This document shows positions 14,770 through 23,599 of a stretch of DNA of 30,743 nucleotides, piece by piece. Source of the stretch: a virus. The stretch is taken from positions 1 through 30,743 of the IMG/VR virus record IMGVR_UViG_3300024343_000071, one strand, 5' to 3'. The notes beneath the pieces were generated by a model. It did no database searches, was not told where the DNA came from, and was given only the letters and a program-made list of their open reading frames with translations. The position numbers and the translations under genes were made by a program. Each line of letters begins with the position of its first letter. Position 1 is the first letter of the stretch.

Positions 14770-14962
14770 TCCAAAACAAAGCGACAAGTTGTATACTGAA
14801 GAACAGTTACAACAAATTAAAGAGTATGCAAAGATTCATGCTCGTTTACGTGTTCTAAAGTCACAAATGGCAGAGATACAGGATGAAACTGAAGATTTGA
14901 TTGAAACTTTAGACAAAATGAGACTAAAAGAAAATAAAGAAAATACAAATGGCGAAAAATAA
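14756..14962 (+). CDS. small coiled-coil protein (68 aa)
   Basis: Residues 15-60 form one predicted helix with a heptad-like pattern (EEQLQQIKEYAKIHARLRVL, then MAEIQDETEDLIETLDKMRL). The ends are Lys/Glu/Asn-rich. It overlaps the preceding gene by 14 bases and uvsX by 14 bases, so it is translated in a tight chain with them. A role as a recombination or replication accessory is possible from position alone; the sequence does not show one. Confidence 0.65.
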   Translation: MAKIDPKQSDKLYTEEQLQQIKEYAKIHARLRVLKSQMAEIQDETEDLIETLDKMRLKENKENTNGEK

Positions 14963-16058
14963 ATTTACATTTGAAGATTTAAATGCTGAATTAGCAAGTT
15001 TAAATCCTCTAGGTTCCGTTATGAACCAATCTAATTTCAGTGAAGTTACCGAATGGATTAACACAGGTAATTATCACTTAAACGCATGCGTTAGTGGGTC
15101 TCTTTTTGGAGGTTGGCCAAATAACCGTTCATGTTCAATTGCAGGTCCATCTGGAACAGGTAAAACATTCTTGATGCTAAACTCTGTTCGCGAAGCAATC
15201 AACATGGGTTACAATGTAATCTATTATGATTCAGAAGCGGCAGTAGATAAAGAGCAAATGGAAAAGTTTGGTATTGATACTTCTATGGTAAACTATCAAC
15301 CTATCAACACGGTTCAAGATTTTCGTACATCTGTTACCACTATCACACAAAAGATGCAGGATATTAAACGTAAAGGTGGAGAAGTTCCCAAAGTAATGAT
15401 AGTACTCGATTCAGCTGGTAACTTAGCAACAGCAAAGGAAATCGAAGATGCTGCAACAGGTTCAGATAAGGCAGATATGACTCGATCTAAAGTTCTTAAG
15501 TCGATCTTTAGAATTATTATGACTCCTCTAGCTGACCTTAAAATTCCTTTCTTATTCACCAATCACACATACCAAACACAAGACTTTATTTCTCGTCAAA
15601 TTGCAGGTGGTGGAACAGGTCCACAATACGCAGCCTCAATTGTTCTTATGTTAAATAAAGCGCAACTAAAGGACGGAGCAGAAAAGGTTGGTATTGTAGT
15701 TAATGCTAAACCAGATAAGAATCGTTTTGCAAAACCACATCCAATTAAATTTCACTTACACTTTTCAGAAGGTATGAATCCTTACGTTGGTCTTGAACAA
15801 TATGTTGCATGGGATGTATGTGGCGTAGCTAAAGGAGTTATTGAAAAAGGTGAAAAAATTCCTAAAGCAACTGCACGCACCTGGATTTGTAAACACCTTG
15901 ATGAAACTGTAACAAATAAAGAATTCTTTACAAGTAAAGTTTTCACAGAAGAAGTTCTACAGCAAATTAATGAGCACATTAAACCAATCTTTAACTATAA
16001 TACTGAAATCGACGCAGTAGATATTGAAGATATGTTAAATGAAACACTAGAAGCTTAA
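14949..16058 (+). CDS. uvsX: UvsX, RecA-like recombinase
   Basis: The 369-residue RecA-family ATPase has Walker A GPSGTGKT (66-73) and a Walker B region VMIVLDSAGNLA. The run DMTRSKVLKSIFRI and the stretch TNHTYQTQDFISRQIAGGGTGPQY match T4 UvsX closely as remembered and separate it from bacterial RecA. It forms filaments on single-stranded DNA and drives strand exchange, repair and recombination-dependent replication. It is slightly shorter than T4 UvsX (391) with a different C-terminal end. A UvsY-type mediator is not identified in the window. The stop overlaps the next ATG (TAATG). Confidence 0.92.
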   Translation: MAKNKFTFEDLNAELASLNPLGSVMNQSNFSEVTEWINTGNYHLNACVSGSLFGGWPNNRSCSIAGPSGTGKTFLMLNSVREAINMGYNVIYYDSEAAVDKEQMEKFGIDTSMVNYQPINTVQDFRTSVTTITQKMQDIKRKGGEVPKVMIVLDSAGNLATAKEIEDAATGSDKADMTRSKVLKSIFRIIMTPLADLKIPFLFTNHTYQTQDFISRQIAGGGTGPQYAASIVLMLNKAQLKDGAEKVGIVVNAKPDKNRFAKPHPIKFHLHFSEGMNPYVGLEQYVAWDVCGVAKGVIEKGEKIPKATARTWICKHLDETVTNKEFFTSKVFTEEVLQQINEHIKPIFNYNTEIDAVDIEDMLNETLEA

Positions 16059-16369
16059 TGAAAGTTAATGTACATAAAATATCAGAGGATAAGCTTCCAA
16101 TTAAGTATATCTTAGGAATTCATGAATCATTAGAATCATTTCCAGATGCATTTGATATATTGTACATTTTTATCAATGAAGCAGTAAAGCGACCTGATAG
16201 ACAAAAAGATACCTTTAGCAAACATGCTTTAATGCGATATTTTTCAAAGGGTAACCATGAGAATGCAGAAGAGGGTCTTAAACGAGCAATACAATTGGGT
16301 TTAATTGAACAAACAAAAGATGAACCCGGAAAAGAAACCTACAAAATAAAAATAAATCCATATTTATGA
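16058..16369 (+). CDS. hypothetical protein, winged-helix-like (103 aa)
   Basis: The second half (FSKHALMRYFSKGNHENAEEGLKRAIQLGLIEQ, from about residue 53) reads as helix-turn-helix followed by a short hairpin (TYKIKINPYL), the layout of a small winged helix. The N-terminal half is helical. It sits between uvsX and the oxygenase and overlaps both by one to four bases (TAATG; ATGA), so it is translated with uvsX. It could be a recombination or loader accessory, but I cannot link it to UvsY, gp32 or gp59 by sequence. Confidence 0.6.
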   Translation: MKVNVHKISEDKLPIKYILGIHESLESFPDAFDILYIFINEAVKRPDRQKDTFSKHALMRYFSKGNHENAEEGLKRAIQLGLIEQTKDEPGKETYKIKINPYL

Positions 16370-16941
16370 TAGCAGTATTTGATGATTTCATTCAAGATGA
16401 AACACTATTAAACGATATCGCAGCTGAAGGCGATGATTTCTTTTATCCAACTGGTAAATATACCTATTGGAAGGGTTGGTGGGCTAAACCAGCTTCAAAC
16501 GTAAAGCAAAGATTGACACAATATATCTGGGGTACTAAATTTCCTTTATCGAATGTAAATATTACAGCAGATGGATTTGAATATTGGACAGGTATTCAAT
16601 CTGCTGAAATGACAGGTCGTAGAAACTATCTTGAATTACACTTAGACGATGACGTAGTATATCGTCAACAGACGGGTAATAGAATGTTTCCAGTTCTAGG
16701 ATGTGTATACTATCCTCCCGGATTTGAATTTGAGGGTGGCGATTTGGCAATTTATACAGATGGCGAAGGAAAGACACCTGAGTTAATTAAAACCCGTCCA
16801 AATAGACTTGTAATCTTTAATCCAGGTGAAGTTGTTCACGGAGTTCAAGAGGTTACTAAGGGAACTAGAGGTGCAATTGCAATTAACGTCTGGGCAGAAG
16901 AGCCATGGTCAGTTGGTGCAGGTCACATTACACTAGAATAA
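16366..16941 (+). CDS. 2-oxoglutarate/Fe(II)-dependent dioxygenase (prolyl-hydroxylase-like)
   Basis: The 191-residue protein shows the iron triad as H92-x-D94 (ELHLDDD) and H158 (EVVHGVQ), with R168 ten residues later (TKGTRGA) in the position that binds 2-oxoglutarate. YYPPGFEFEGGDLAIY (about 115-130) is the typical jelly-roll core strand pair. Family members hydroxylate prolines or other protein residues, and in some phages DNA bases; marine T4-like phages often carry one. It is the last gene before the helicase promoter. Target unknown; a role in DNA base modification would fit the glucosyltransferase and dCTPase elsewhere in the window but is inference. Confidence 0.8.
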   Translation: MIAVFDDFIQDETLLNDIAAEGDDFFYPTGKYTYWKGWWAKPASNVKQRLTQYIWGTKFPLSNVNITADGFEYWTGIQSAEMTGRRNYLELHLDDDVVYRQQTGNRMFPVLGCVYYPPGFEFEGGDLAIYTDGEGKTPELIKTRPNRLVIFNPGEVVHGVQEVTKGTRGAIAINVWAEEPWSVGAGHITLE

Positions 16942-16947
16942 TATCAT

Positions 16948-16977
16948 TTGAAACAATATCAACAAACGCTCTATAAT
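16948..16977 (+). promoter_or_regulatory. promoter, TTGAAAC-N17-TATAAT class
   Basis: TTGAAA at 16948-16953 and TATAAT at 16972-16977 are spaced by 18 bases. The bases around the -35 (CATTTGAAACA) are identical to the copy near 1830. The ATG of the helicase is 20 bases past the -10. Confidence 0.65.
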
Positions 16978-16997
16978 AGGGTATATACTACAACTAC

Positions 16998-18311
16998 ATG
17001 AAATTCGGACCAGAGTTTGAAAAAATATTCTTTAAGTTATCTTTAGGTAAACCAAAATACTTAGAGACAATTAAGAAGGGCTTTTATACCCTTGATGATA
17101 TTGACACATTACACTTCTTAGCTAATAAGTTTTACCAAAAGTTTCATGAGACACCTTCTGCTGAGCAGATGAAAGCTCTCATTCAAAACCCAAAGATAAA
17201 AGGCAAAGTTGATGAAGATATCGTAGACATGATCTATGCGGTTGATCTTCGAGAATATGATGAAGAATGGTTAACACAAACTACTGAATCTTGGATCAAG
17301 TGGAGAAACTTTGATTCATCTTTAATGGACATCATTGAATATGTTAAAACAACTGAAGTTACTCCAGATACCGCAGACGATATTATTTCTAAAGCAAAGG
17401 CATTAATCAATGATAGAAATTCAATTATCTTTAATTCAGATATTGGTCTTGATTTCTTTAACGCAGAAGATCACTATAATGAAAAACGAGCTAAAGTTAG
17501 CACAGGATATGGATTCTTAGATCGAGTTCTTGACGGCGGTTATGATAAAGATGGTTCATTAGTTGTTTATGTAGGCGAGCAAAACATTGGTAAGTCTATT
17601 TTTCTTGCAAATGACGCAGCTAATTTTGTTAAGATGGGAGTTAATACTGCATTTGTAACTGCTGAAATGGCAGCTCATAAGATTATGAAACGTATCGGCG
17701 CTAACTTGCTTACAATTTCAATGAATGAGTATGAAGAAAAAGCTAAGAATAAAGATTTAATGAAGCGTAAGCTTGAAAATGTAGGAGATGGCTTTACTCC
17801 ACCAGGATCTTTATTTGTAAAGCAATTTCCAACATCACAGGCAACTGTGACAGATATCGAAGCCCACTTAAAACAAATTGAAGAAGAGAAGCGAATTAAA
17901 CTTGGTGCAATCGTAATTGACTACATTAATATTCTAGCAAACTATCGTAATCCAAATTCTGAAAATATGTATCTTAAGATCAAGCAAATTGCAGAAGATC
18001 TAAGAGCAATGGGAGTACGTAATGGTTGGCTAATTGTTACAGCAACGCAGATTAACCGTAATAATTATAACTCGAGCGATATTGGTATGGGTGATGTTGC
18101 AGAATCTGCTGGTCTTTCACATACTGCAGATATGATGTTAGGTATCATTCAAGATGACTTAATGCGTGCCAGCTATGAGTATTGGTTAAAGATCTTAAAG
18201 ATTCGTGACGGAGAAGGAAAGGGCACCAAGTGCAAACTACAAATTAACTATAATTACATGAGACTCACTGAGACAGACGAAGTGACAAACTCAAATATAC
18301 ACAGTTTATAA
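16998..18311 (+). CDS. 41: replicative DNA helicase, gp41 (DnaB-like)
   Basis: The 437-residue protein has the RecA-type helicase core: Walker A GEQNIGKS (193-200), Walker B AIVIDYINIL with D308, then ATQINRNNYNSSDIGMGDVA (arginine-finger/sensor region). The N-terminal 145 residues are helical and hold the hexamer collar. T4 gp41 is 475 residues and has the same layout. It unwinds DNA at the fork and works with a primase, which is not in this window. It overlaps the following gene by one base (TAATG) and precedes gp47-gp46, a recombination-replication block. Confidence 0.9.
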   Translation: MKFGPEFEKIFFKLSLGKPKYLETIKKGFYTLDDIDTLHFLANKFYQKFHETPSAEQMKALIQNPKIKGKVDEDIVDMIYAVDLREYDEEWLTQTTESWIKWRNFDSSLMDIIEYVKTTEVTPDTADDIISKAKALINDRNSIIFNSDIGLDFFNAEDHYNEKRAKVSTGYGFLDRVLDGGYDKDGSLVVYVGEQNIGKSIFLANDAANFVKMGVNTAFVTAEMAAHKIMKRIGANLLTISMNEYEEKAKNKDLMKRKLENVGDGFTPPGSLFVKQFPTSQATVTDIEAHLKQIEEEKRIKLGAIVIDYINILANYRNPNSENMYLKIKQIAEDLRAMGVRNGWLIVTATQINRNNYNSSDIGMGDVAESAGLSHTADMMLGIIQDDLMRASYEYWLKILKIRDGEGKGTKCKLQINYNYMRLTETDEVTNSNIHSL

Positions 18312-18754
18312 TGAGAACTAAAAGAGATAAAATTTTCGATAATACATTCGAAGAAACAGAATTCGAATATGATCCATCTTTAACATTTGAAGTTGCACCG
18401 TCTTATTTAGATTCTCGAAGTGAAGAAGATAAAATTGAAGCGGGCTTGATCGCAGATCAAATTCATGAACTAATTATTAAATCGAGATTTAAAGTTTTTA
18501 ATGAAATCGATGAATTTCAACAAACTATTAAACTAAAGAAACTTGATATCAATGAGGTATATGAATATGTTTCTGATGAAATGAAAACAAAGCATTCACT
18601 AGTTGATGTGTTCTCAGAACTTAGCGATTACTTTAACATCAATCCTACGCGTTTTTATCAATCACTAGGAAATAAATTTAAAGAAGAATTAATCGAAGAA
18701 CTTGACGAAAGAACAAACATACTGAAAAGAAAGAACATCAACAGATTATTCTAA
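18311..18754 (+). CDS. hypothetical protein, possible gp33-like late transcription co-activator
   Basis: The 147-residue acidic protein starts at TAATG behind the helicase. Its N-terminal 40 residues look disordered. The middle and end (LDINEVYEYVSDEMKTKHSL, then DVFSELSDYFNINPTRFYQS, LGNKFKEELIEEL) follow the helix spacing I recall for gp33 (a helix, Y-x-x-A, E-x-x-x-I-P, then L-x-x-x-L/I). It ends NINRLF, and gp33 of T4 ends in a hydrophobic clamp-binding tail (LDFLL). That combination suggests a bridge between polymerase and clamp for late transcription. The similarity is by pattern only; a replication accessory is possible. Confidence 0.4.
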   Translation: MRTKRDKIFDNTFEETEFEYDPSLTFEVAPSYLDSRSEEDKIEAGLIADQIHELIIKSRFKVFNEIDEFQQTIKLKKLDINEVYEYVSDEMKTKHSLVDVFSELSDYFNINPTRFYQSLGNKFKEELIEELDERTNILKRKNINRLF

Positions 18755-18760
18755 TTAGTT

Positions 18761-19876
18761 ATGATTGATAGTACAATCTTAAACAAACCCGTAAAAAGGA
18801 TTTGGATCTTAGGAGACATGCACCTTGGAGTACGTTCAAACTCCATGGAATGGTTAGATATCCAAAAAGATTTCTATGAAAACTTGTTTATTCCAACTCT
18901 TCAAAAAAATGTAAGAGAAGGTGATATTCTAGTACAAGTAGGTGATGCATTTGATAATCGCCAAAGTATTAATCTAAAGGTACTTAATTACGCAGTTGAT
19001 CTTTTTGAAAGATTAGGTGAAATTCTACCAACCCATGTCATTTGCGGTAATCATGATATTTGGGCAAAAAAATCAAATGATGTAACCTCAATCGATTCTC
19101 TTAAGTGGATTCCAAATGTTGCAATCTATAAAGATCCTGAATTATTTAATTGGGGTGGAAAAAAGGTTTTATTAATGCCATGGAGAAGAGACGCTGCACA
19201 TGAAGCAGAAACTCTTGCAGAATATCCAACCGCCAATATTGTCTTTTGTCATTCTGAAGTTAAAGGTATCAAATTAAACTCTAAAGTAACAAATGATCAT
19301 GGCTCAGATTCCCAGTCATTTGACAGATATGATGCAGTGTATTCTGGTCATATTCATTATAGACAAAAGAAAGGAAAGTTGAGAATGGTTGGTACTCCAT
19401 ATCAATTGACTAGATCAGATGCCAACAACGCTAAAGGGTTTGATCTGGTTAATTTAGAAGACATGTCAGAGACTTTCTTTGAAAATAATATATCTCCAAA
19501 GTTTATTAAGACATATCTCACGGGTCTTTATAATGTACCTCTAGGTGAATTCAAAGAAGAAATTCGTAATAACTTCGTAGATCTATATGTTCCTTCAAAT
19601 ATTGCAGCTTCTAACGCGCTATCGAAATTAATTAATAAGATTCAAGAAATTGGTCGTAAAATCGAACCAAATATCTATGAGCAAGATACATTCATCGACA
19701 AAGATATGTATGACATGGATGAAATTGAAGATTTATATAAGAACTATAATATTCTTCATCTATGTAATATGTATATTGATGGTCTAGGTCATGATGATGA
19801 AACAAAAGCACAGATTAAAGATAAAATAAAGAAACTGCACGATCTCTGTGCTTATAATTACGATAGCGATCAATGA
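18761..19876 (+). CDS. 47: recombination exonuclease subunit gp47 (SbcD/Mre11-like)
   Basis: The 371-residue calcineurin-like phosphoesterase has the metal motifs in order: GDMHLG (D19, H21), GDAFDNR (D62), GNHD (96-99), then FCHSEV and YSGHIHY. The core matches SbcD/Mre11 and T4 gp47 (339 residues). With gp46 it makes an ATP-regulated nuclease that resects ends for recombination-dependent replication and degrades host DNA. It overlaps gp46 by four bases (ATGA), which couples subunit synthesis. Confidence 0.92.
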   Translation: MIDSTILNKPVKRIWILGDMHLGVRSNSMEWLDIQKDFYENLFIPTLQKNVREGDILVQVGDAFDNRQSINLKVLNYAVDLFERLGEILPTHVICGNHDIWAKKSNDVTSIDSLKWIPNVAIYKDPELFNWGGKKVLLMPWRRDAAHEAETLAEYPTANIVFCHSEVKGIKLNSKVTNDHGSDSQSFDRYDAVYSGHIHYRQKKGKLRMVGTPYQLTRSDANNAKGFDLVNLEDMSETFFENNISPKFIKTYLTGLYNVPLGEFKEEIRNNFVDLYVPSNIAASNALSKLINKIQEIGRKIEPNIYEQDTFIDKDMYDMDEIEDLYKNYNILHLCNMYIDGLGHDDETKAQIKDKIKKLHDLCAYNYDSDQ

Positions 19877-21546
19877 AAATTCAATCAATAGAATTTAAGA
19901 ACTTTGCAAGTTACGGAAATTCAATTCAAAGATTAGAGTTTGAGGACGATAAATCAGAATTGTTTTTAACACTTGGTAAAAATGGTCACGGTAAAACTAC
20001 CATTGCAAACGCAATTGTTTATGCGTTATACGGTAAAGTTGAAGGTGTTAAGTTAAGTGATTTACCTAATAGAATTAATAAAGATCTTTGGGTTAAGATT
20101 AACCTTCAGTGTAAAAATACAGAGGTTGAAATCGAACGAGGTCTTTCTCCTAATATATTTGAAGTACGCTTAAATGGAATCGAATTTGATAAGGCAGGTA
20201 AGCGCTCAGTTCAAGAATATTTAGAGGAAGAAATCTTTGGTATACCATATCATGTATTTAAAAATATCATTATTCTTTCAGTGAATGATTTTAAGTCATT
20301 TTTAACAATGACAAATCATGATAAAAAACAAATCATAGATAGAATGTTTGGATTTTCTATCTTAAATGATATGCAGCGTGCAATTAAAGAGGATCGTAAA
20401 AATCTAAAGACAGATCTTGATAGTTATGAGCGTGAACTAAAGCAAATTAACGAAAATATTACTTCGGTTAATATGAAGTTAAATCAGTTAATGGCTGAAT
20501 CTAATGAAAAAGACAAGCAAAAGATTCAAGAGCTTAAAGATTCATTGATTAAATACAATGATAACAAGAAAAAACTTGAAGAAGCTCAAATTAAAATAAC
20601 AGAATCATTAGGAACTGTTAACGAGGAATTAGCTGAAAAGCAAACAGAAAAGTCTTCACTTGAGTTTGAATTACAATCTTTAAAAAGAAAATTAAAGTTG
20701 TATGAAAGCAACGCATGTCCAACTTGTGAAAGTCCATTAACGACTGATTTTCACCAAGATCGTAAAGTTGAAATTCAATCTAAGCACGATAATTTGCCAA
20801 CTCAAATTGAAGAATCTGAGATATCAGTAAATGGTATTAAAGATAAGTTAGCAGAACTAAGACAGAAAGATAGAGCAGTTAGAGATAAAGTGAGTTCTAT
20901 TTCTGTTAATATTAATAATCTTAAAAGAGAATTACTTAAAATTCAAGATTCTGTAGGTAATGAAAAAAGCTTTATACACCTTAAACAGATTATTAGCGAA
21001 TTTGAAGAGCAAGAAGTCGATAAGGTTAGTTCAAAAGAAGTTACCAATTCAGAATATTATTTCTTAGAAAAGCTAGAAGACATTTTAGGTGACGATGGTG
21101 TTAAAAACTTGGCTATCAAAACTATTCTACCGGGTTTAAATACTAACATCGCTGCCATGGCCCAAACCATGCACCTTTCTTTCCATATTCGTTTTGATGA
21201 TAAGTTTAATTGTATTATTAATCACTTAGGTGAAGAAATTAATCCATTAACTCTTTCAACAGGTGAACGTAAAAAAGCAGATTTTATTATCATTATTGCA
21301 ATTATTAAAATTCTTAAGTTAAGATTTCCACAATTAAACCTACTATTCCTAGACGAATTGTTAAGTTCAGTTGATGCTGATGGAGTTCATAACATTCTTA
21401 AAATTTTAAGTAATGTTATTAAAGAAAGTAAGATTAATACATTCGTTATTAACCATACTGTTCTTCCACATGAATTATTTGATAAAAAGATTCAAATCTA
21501 TAAAGAAAATGGCTTTTCTAAATTTGAGATCGAGTCAATCGATTAA
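19873..21546 (+). CDS. 46: recombination exonuclease subunit gp46 (SbcC/Rad50-like)
   Basis: The 557-residue ABC-type ATPase has Walker A GKNGHGKT (35-42), long coiled-coil arms (about 165-275 and 290-360), the zinc hook CPTC (282-285), the ABC signature LSTGERKKADF and Walker B LLFLDELLSS. The length fits T4 gp46 (560). It binds ATP and opens or closes the gp47 nuclease. It is the last gene of the helicase operon; a late-type promoter element begins five bases after its stop. Confidence 0.93.
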   Translation: MKIQSIEFKNFASYGNSIQRLEFEDDKSELFLTLGKNGHGKTTIANAIVYALYGKVEGVKLSDLPNRINKDLWVKINLQCKNTEVEIERGLSPNIFEVRLNGIEFDKAGKRSVQEYLEEEIFGIPYHVFKNIIILSVNDFKSFLTMTNHDKKQIIDRMFGFSILNDMQRAIKEDRKNLKTDLDSYERELKQINENITSVNMKLNQLMAESNEKDKQKIQELKDSLIKYNDNKKKLEEAQIKITESLGTVNEELAEKQTEKSSLEFELQSLKRKLKLYESNACPTCESPLTTDFHQDRKVEIQSKHDNLPTQIEESEISVNGIKDKLAELRQKDRAVRDKVSSISVNINNLKRELLKIQDSVGNEKSFIHLKQIISEFEEQEVDKVSSKEVTNSEYYFLEKLEDILGDDGVKNLAIKTILPGLNTNIAAMAQTMHLSFHIRFDDKFNCIINHLGEEINPLTLSTGERKKADFIIIIAIIKILKLRFPQLNLLFLDELLSSVDADGVHNILKILSNVIKESKINTFVINHTVLPHELFDKKIQIYKENGFSKFEIESID

Positions 21547-21550
21547 TAAT

Positions 21551-21558
21551 GATATATA
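21551..21558 (+). promoter_or_regulatory. GATATATA late promoter element
   Basis: The octamer ends six bases before the ATG at 21565. If it works as a -10, transcription would begin at or near the start codon. Confidence 0.55.
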
Positions 21559-21564
21559 CTCTAT

Positions 21565-22689
21565 ATGGCAAGTTATAATTTAAAATACAATTCAGACGAT
21601 AGTATCATACGTCATGCAATTATTGGGTTATTAGCTGATTTAAATAACAAGATTTTCTTTTATCGTCAGTTAGATAATAACACAAGAGTAACGGTTGATG
21701 TACCATTCTATTATGCAATTTCAGGTGATGATCAGTTTTTAAGAGATAATTTCTTATTTTCAACTCCATCAGGTCCTGATTGTTTTCCAGATGCTGGATT
21801 CGCGGATGGCAACTACGATCAAATTCCAAGAGGAGTCGTTAATTTAACTGGGATGTCAATCGATTCAGGAAAATTAGTTAATAAAAGAAACATGGGTTCT
21901 TATACTAAGATGAATCAAGAAGGAGCAATGGAAGGTTACGTTGCTGAATTTGAAATGGTTCCAATTACTTTATCGGTTGATGTCGAGATTCTTGTTAGTT
22001 CAACACTAGATGCCTTTAAACTAACTGAAGCGATTATTAAAAAATTATATAAGTCAAACTATTATAATGTAGAAGTAGGTCATTTAAATGAAGGAACATA
22101 TCGTTTAACTTCATACTATTCAGTACCTGATGACTATGAAATTCAAAGACCAATTGATTTTTCTTTTGAAAAGAAAGAAGAGTATAAGATTTCAGTTCCA
22201 ATCGAAATTAATACGTTTATTCCAGCATTTGAATGGGATACTGAATTACACGTTGGAAATAGGATGTTTGAGATCAGATCAACTTCTGTCACAAAGGCTG
22301 ATTTAAACGAACCTACTCAAAATCTAAATAGAGCACAGGACACTCAAATGATCACAGGAGATGGAGTTACGGCAGGTTTTGTAAATACAAACTATGTGTC
22401 AGATTCTACATTTAATGCAAGTGCAATACAACTACCGTCACAGCAACCTATTACTAGAAATGTAATCGATTTAGATGCTAATATAGTTTCTCAACCAACT
22501 GTAATTAATGCAGGTTCACTTGGACAAGAAGCAATTATCATTGCAACAAACGGAGACGTAACAATAGATACAACAAACTTCGCTGGATCTCCATCAATTA
22601 CTATTTTATCAGGCGGTACAATGTCTATTAAATATTTTAATGGATTATGGTATCCTATTGGTTCAGTCAACACTAATATAATTTACTAA
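21565..22689 (+). CDS. 15: tail sheath stabiliser/tail terminator gp15-like, with an extra C-terminal domain
   Basis: The N-terminus (SIIRHAIIGLLADLNNKIFF, RQLDNNTRVTVDVPFYYAIS, DDQFLRDNF) follows T4 gp15 (RRYATLMGDLFSNIQI, RQLESGDKFIRVPITYA, KEHFM) in order and spacing as remembered. PRGVVNLTGMSID and VPITLSVDVEILVSSTLDAFKL correspond to its PRINLHLVDFSY and MIYELSIFTRYEDDMFQI. gp15 caps the tail tube and sheath at the neck end. The protein is 374 residues against 272 in T4. The extra 100 residues (about 275-374) are a beta-rich, Ser/Thr/Gly/Asn-rich domain ending in MSIKYFNGLWYPIGSVNTN, like a surface-exposed or adhesin-type domain. The gene stands alone between replication genes and an unknown late gene. 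Confidence 0.6.
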   Translation: MASYNLKYNSDDSIIRHAIIGLLADLNNKIFFYRQLDNNTRVTVDVPFYYAISGDDQFLRDNFLFSTPSGPDCFPDAGFADGNYDQIPRGVVNLTGMSIDSGKLVNKRNMGSYTKMNQEGAMEGYVAEFEMVPITLSVDVEILVSSTLDAFKLTEAIIKKLYKSNYYNVEVGHLNEGTYRLTSYYSVPDDYEIQRPIDFSFEKKEEYKISVPIEINTFIPAFEWDTELHVGNRMFEIRSTSVTKADLNEPTQNLNRAQDTQMITGDGVTAGFVNTNYVSDSTFNASAIQLPSQQPITRNVIDLDANIVSQPTVINAGSLGQEAIIIATNGDVTIDTTNFAGSPSITILSGGTMSIKYFNGLWYPIGSVNTNIIY

Positions 22690-22697
22690 ATTATTTA

Positions 22698-22705
22698 GAT
22701 ATATA
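22698..22705 (+). promoter_or_regulatory. GATATATA late promoter element
   Basis: The octamer, preceded by TTTA, ends 23 bases before the ATG at 22729. The leader between them is A-rich and lacks a Shine-Dalgarno sequence. Confidence 0.6.
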
Positions 22706-22728
22706 CAAAAAGAAAAAAATTAAACATT

Positions 22729-23487
22729 ATGAAGACTAATATTTTAGCACCTTTCGTTAAGACTGAAGATTCTGTAAAATTCTACGTTAATGGTAGAGTT
22801 TTTGAGATGAAAAATAATGAGCTTAACGAAACAGAAACTATAGATTCAACATTAAAGTCTGCGATTGCAGCTTTTGAATCTTTTGACTTTTCAAATGATA
22901 GCATTAAGTGGTTCCATGGTCCATACAAGTTTTCTTACGTTATGAATGAAAGCACATTTATGTCTAATACTTCATTAATCGAGGGAAATACATTCTCAAA
23001 GCACGTTCTTTCAGCTGGTATGGTAAGATATGAGCATAAGCATAAAGCTGAATTATTTGAATCACTACCAACTTTATTAGAGAACTTTATCATTTTAGAT
23101 TTTGCAGCTACTTTTGAAGGAAACAATAACATTGTTAACGTTTTCAAATTAAACGAAGAAGTATATGTTGCAAGATTTAACACACAGAATAGAATCTCTA
23201 AATTCTTTAAAGCAAGCAATGCAAATGCAGCAGCAGAATTTGTAACAGAACAAACTGGAGAAAGTGCAGTTACTTTCTTAAGAGATTTAGTTGATGGTGA
23301 AGCAGCTCAATTAGCAGAGCAAGAAGCAACTATCGCATCTTATAATGATATGATTGCTTTCTTAAAGGACCAAAGAGGTTTATTAGCCGAAGCTGACAAA
23401 TCAATTGAAGAGATCAAGGCAGCTGATACGTTAATCAGTGAAGAGATCAAAGTTTGGGAGCAAAAGATTGCTACTATTTTAGCATAA
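22729..23487 (+). CDS. hypothetical late protein (252 aa), probably structural
   Basis: The N-terminal 175 residues are mixed strand and helix with no known motif. Residues about 185-250 form a long coiled coil (QLAEQEATIASYNDMIAFLK, then LAEADKSIEEIKAADTLI). The gene is bracketed by a late-type promoter and a strong terminator, so it is a one-gene late transcript, as expected for an abundant virion or core component. Its N-terminal MKTNILAPFV is only vaguely like the MKHVKLFEEF peptides. I do not recognise the family. Confidence 0.7.
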   Translation: MKTNILAPFVKTEDSVKFYVNGRVFEMKNNELNETETIDSTLKSAIAAFESFDFSNDSIKWFHGPYKFSYVMNESTFMSNTSLIEGNTFSKHVLSAGMVRYEHKHKAELFESLPTLLENFIILDFAATFEGNNNIVNVFKLNEEVYVARFNTQNRISKFFKASNANAAAEFVTEQTGESAVTFLRDLVDGEAAQLAEQEATIASYNDMIAFLKDQRGLLAEADKSIEEIKAADTLISEEIKVWEQKIATILA

Positions 23488-23512
23488 CACCAAACTACAC
23501 ACAAATTCAACT

Positions 23513-23548
23513 AAGAGATGAGGGTTAATTCCCTCATTTCTTGTTTTT
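23513..23548 (+). terminator. Rho-independent terminator
   Basis: A roughly 10-bp stem around GATGAGGG/CCCTCATT (arms 23513-23524 and 23531-23542) encloses TTAATT and is followed by a T-run. The T-run supplies the first bases of the next promoter's -35. Confidence 0.8.
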
Positions 23549-23575
23549 AAACCTTTTTTACTTTTTAAGTATAAT
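23546..23575 (+). promoter_or_regulatory. promoter, TTTAAAC-N17-TATAAT class
   Basis: TTTAAA at 23546-23551 and TATAAT at 23570-23575 are 18 bases apart, one mismatch from the best -35 copies. It starts inside the terminator's T-run and drives the late sigma gene. Confidence 0.55.
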
Positions 23576-23599
23576 CTATATTAAATTAAAATTAACCAA

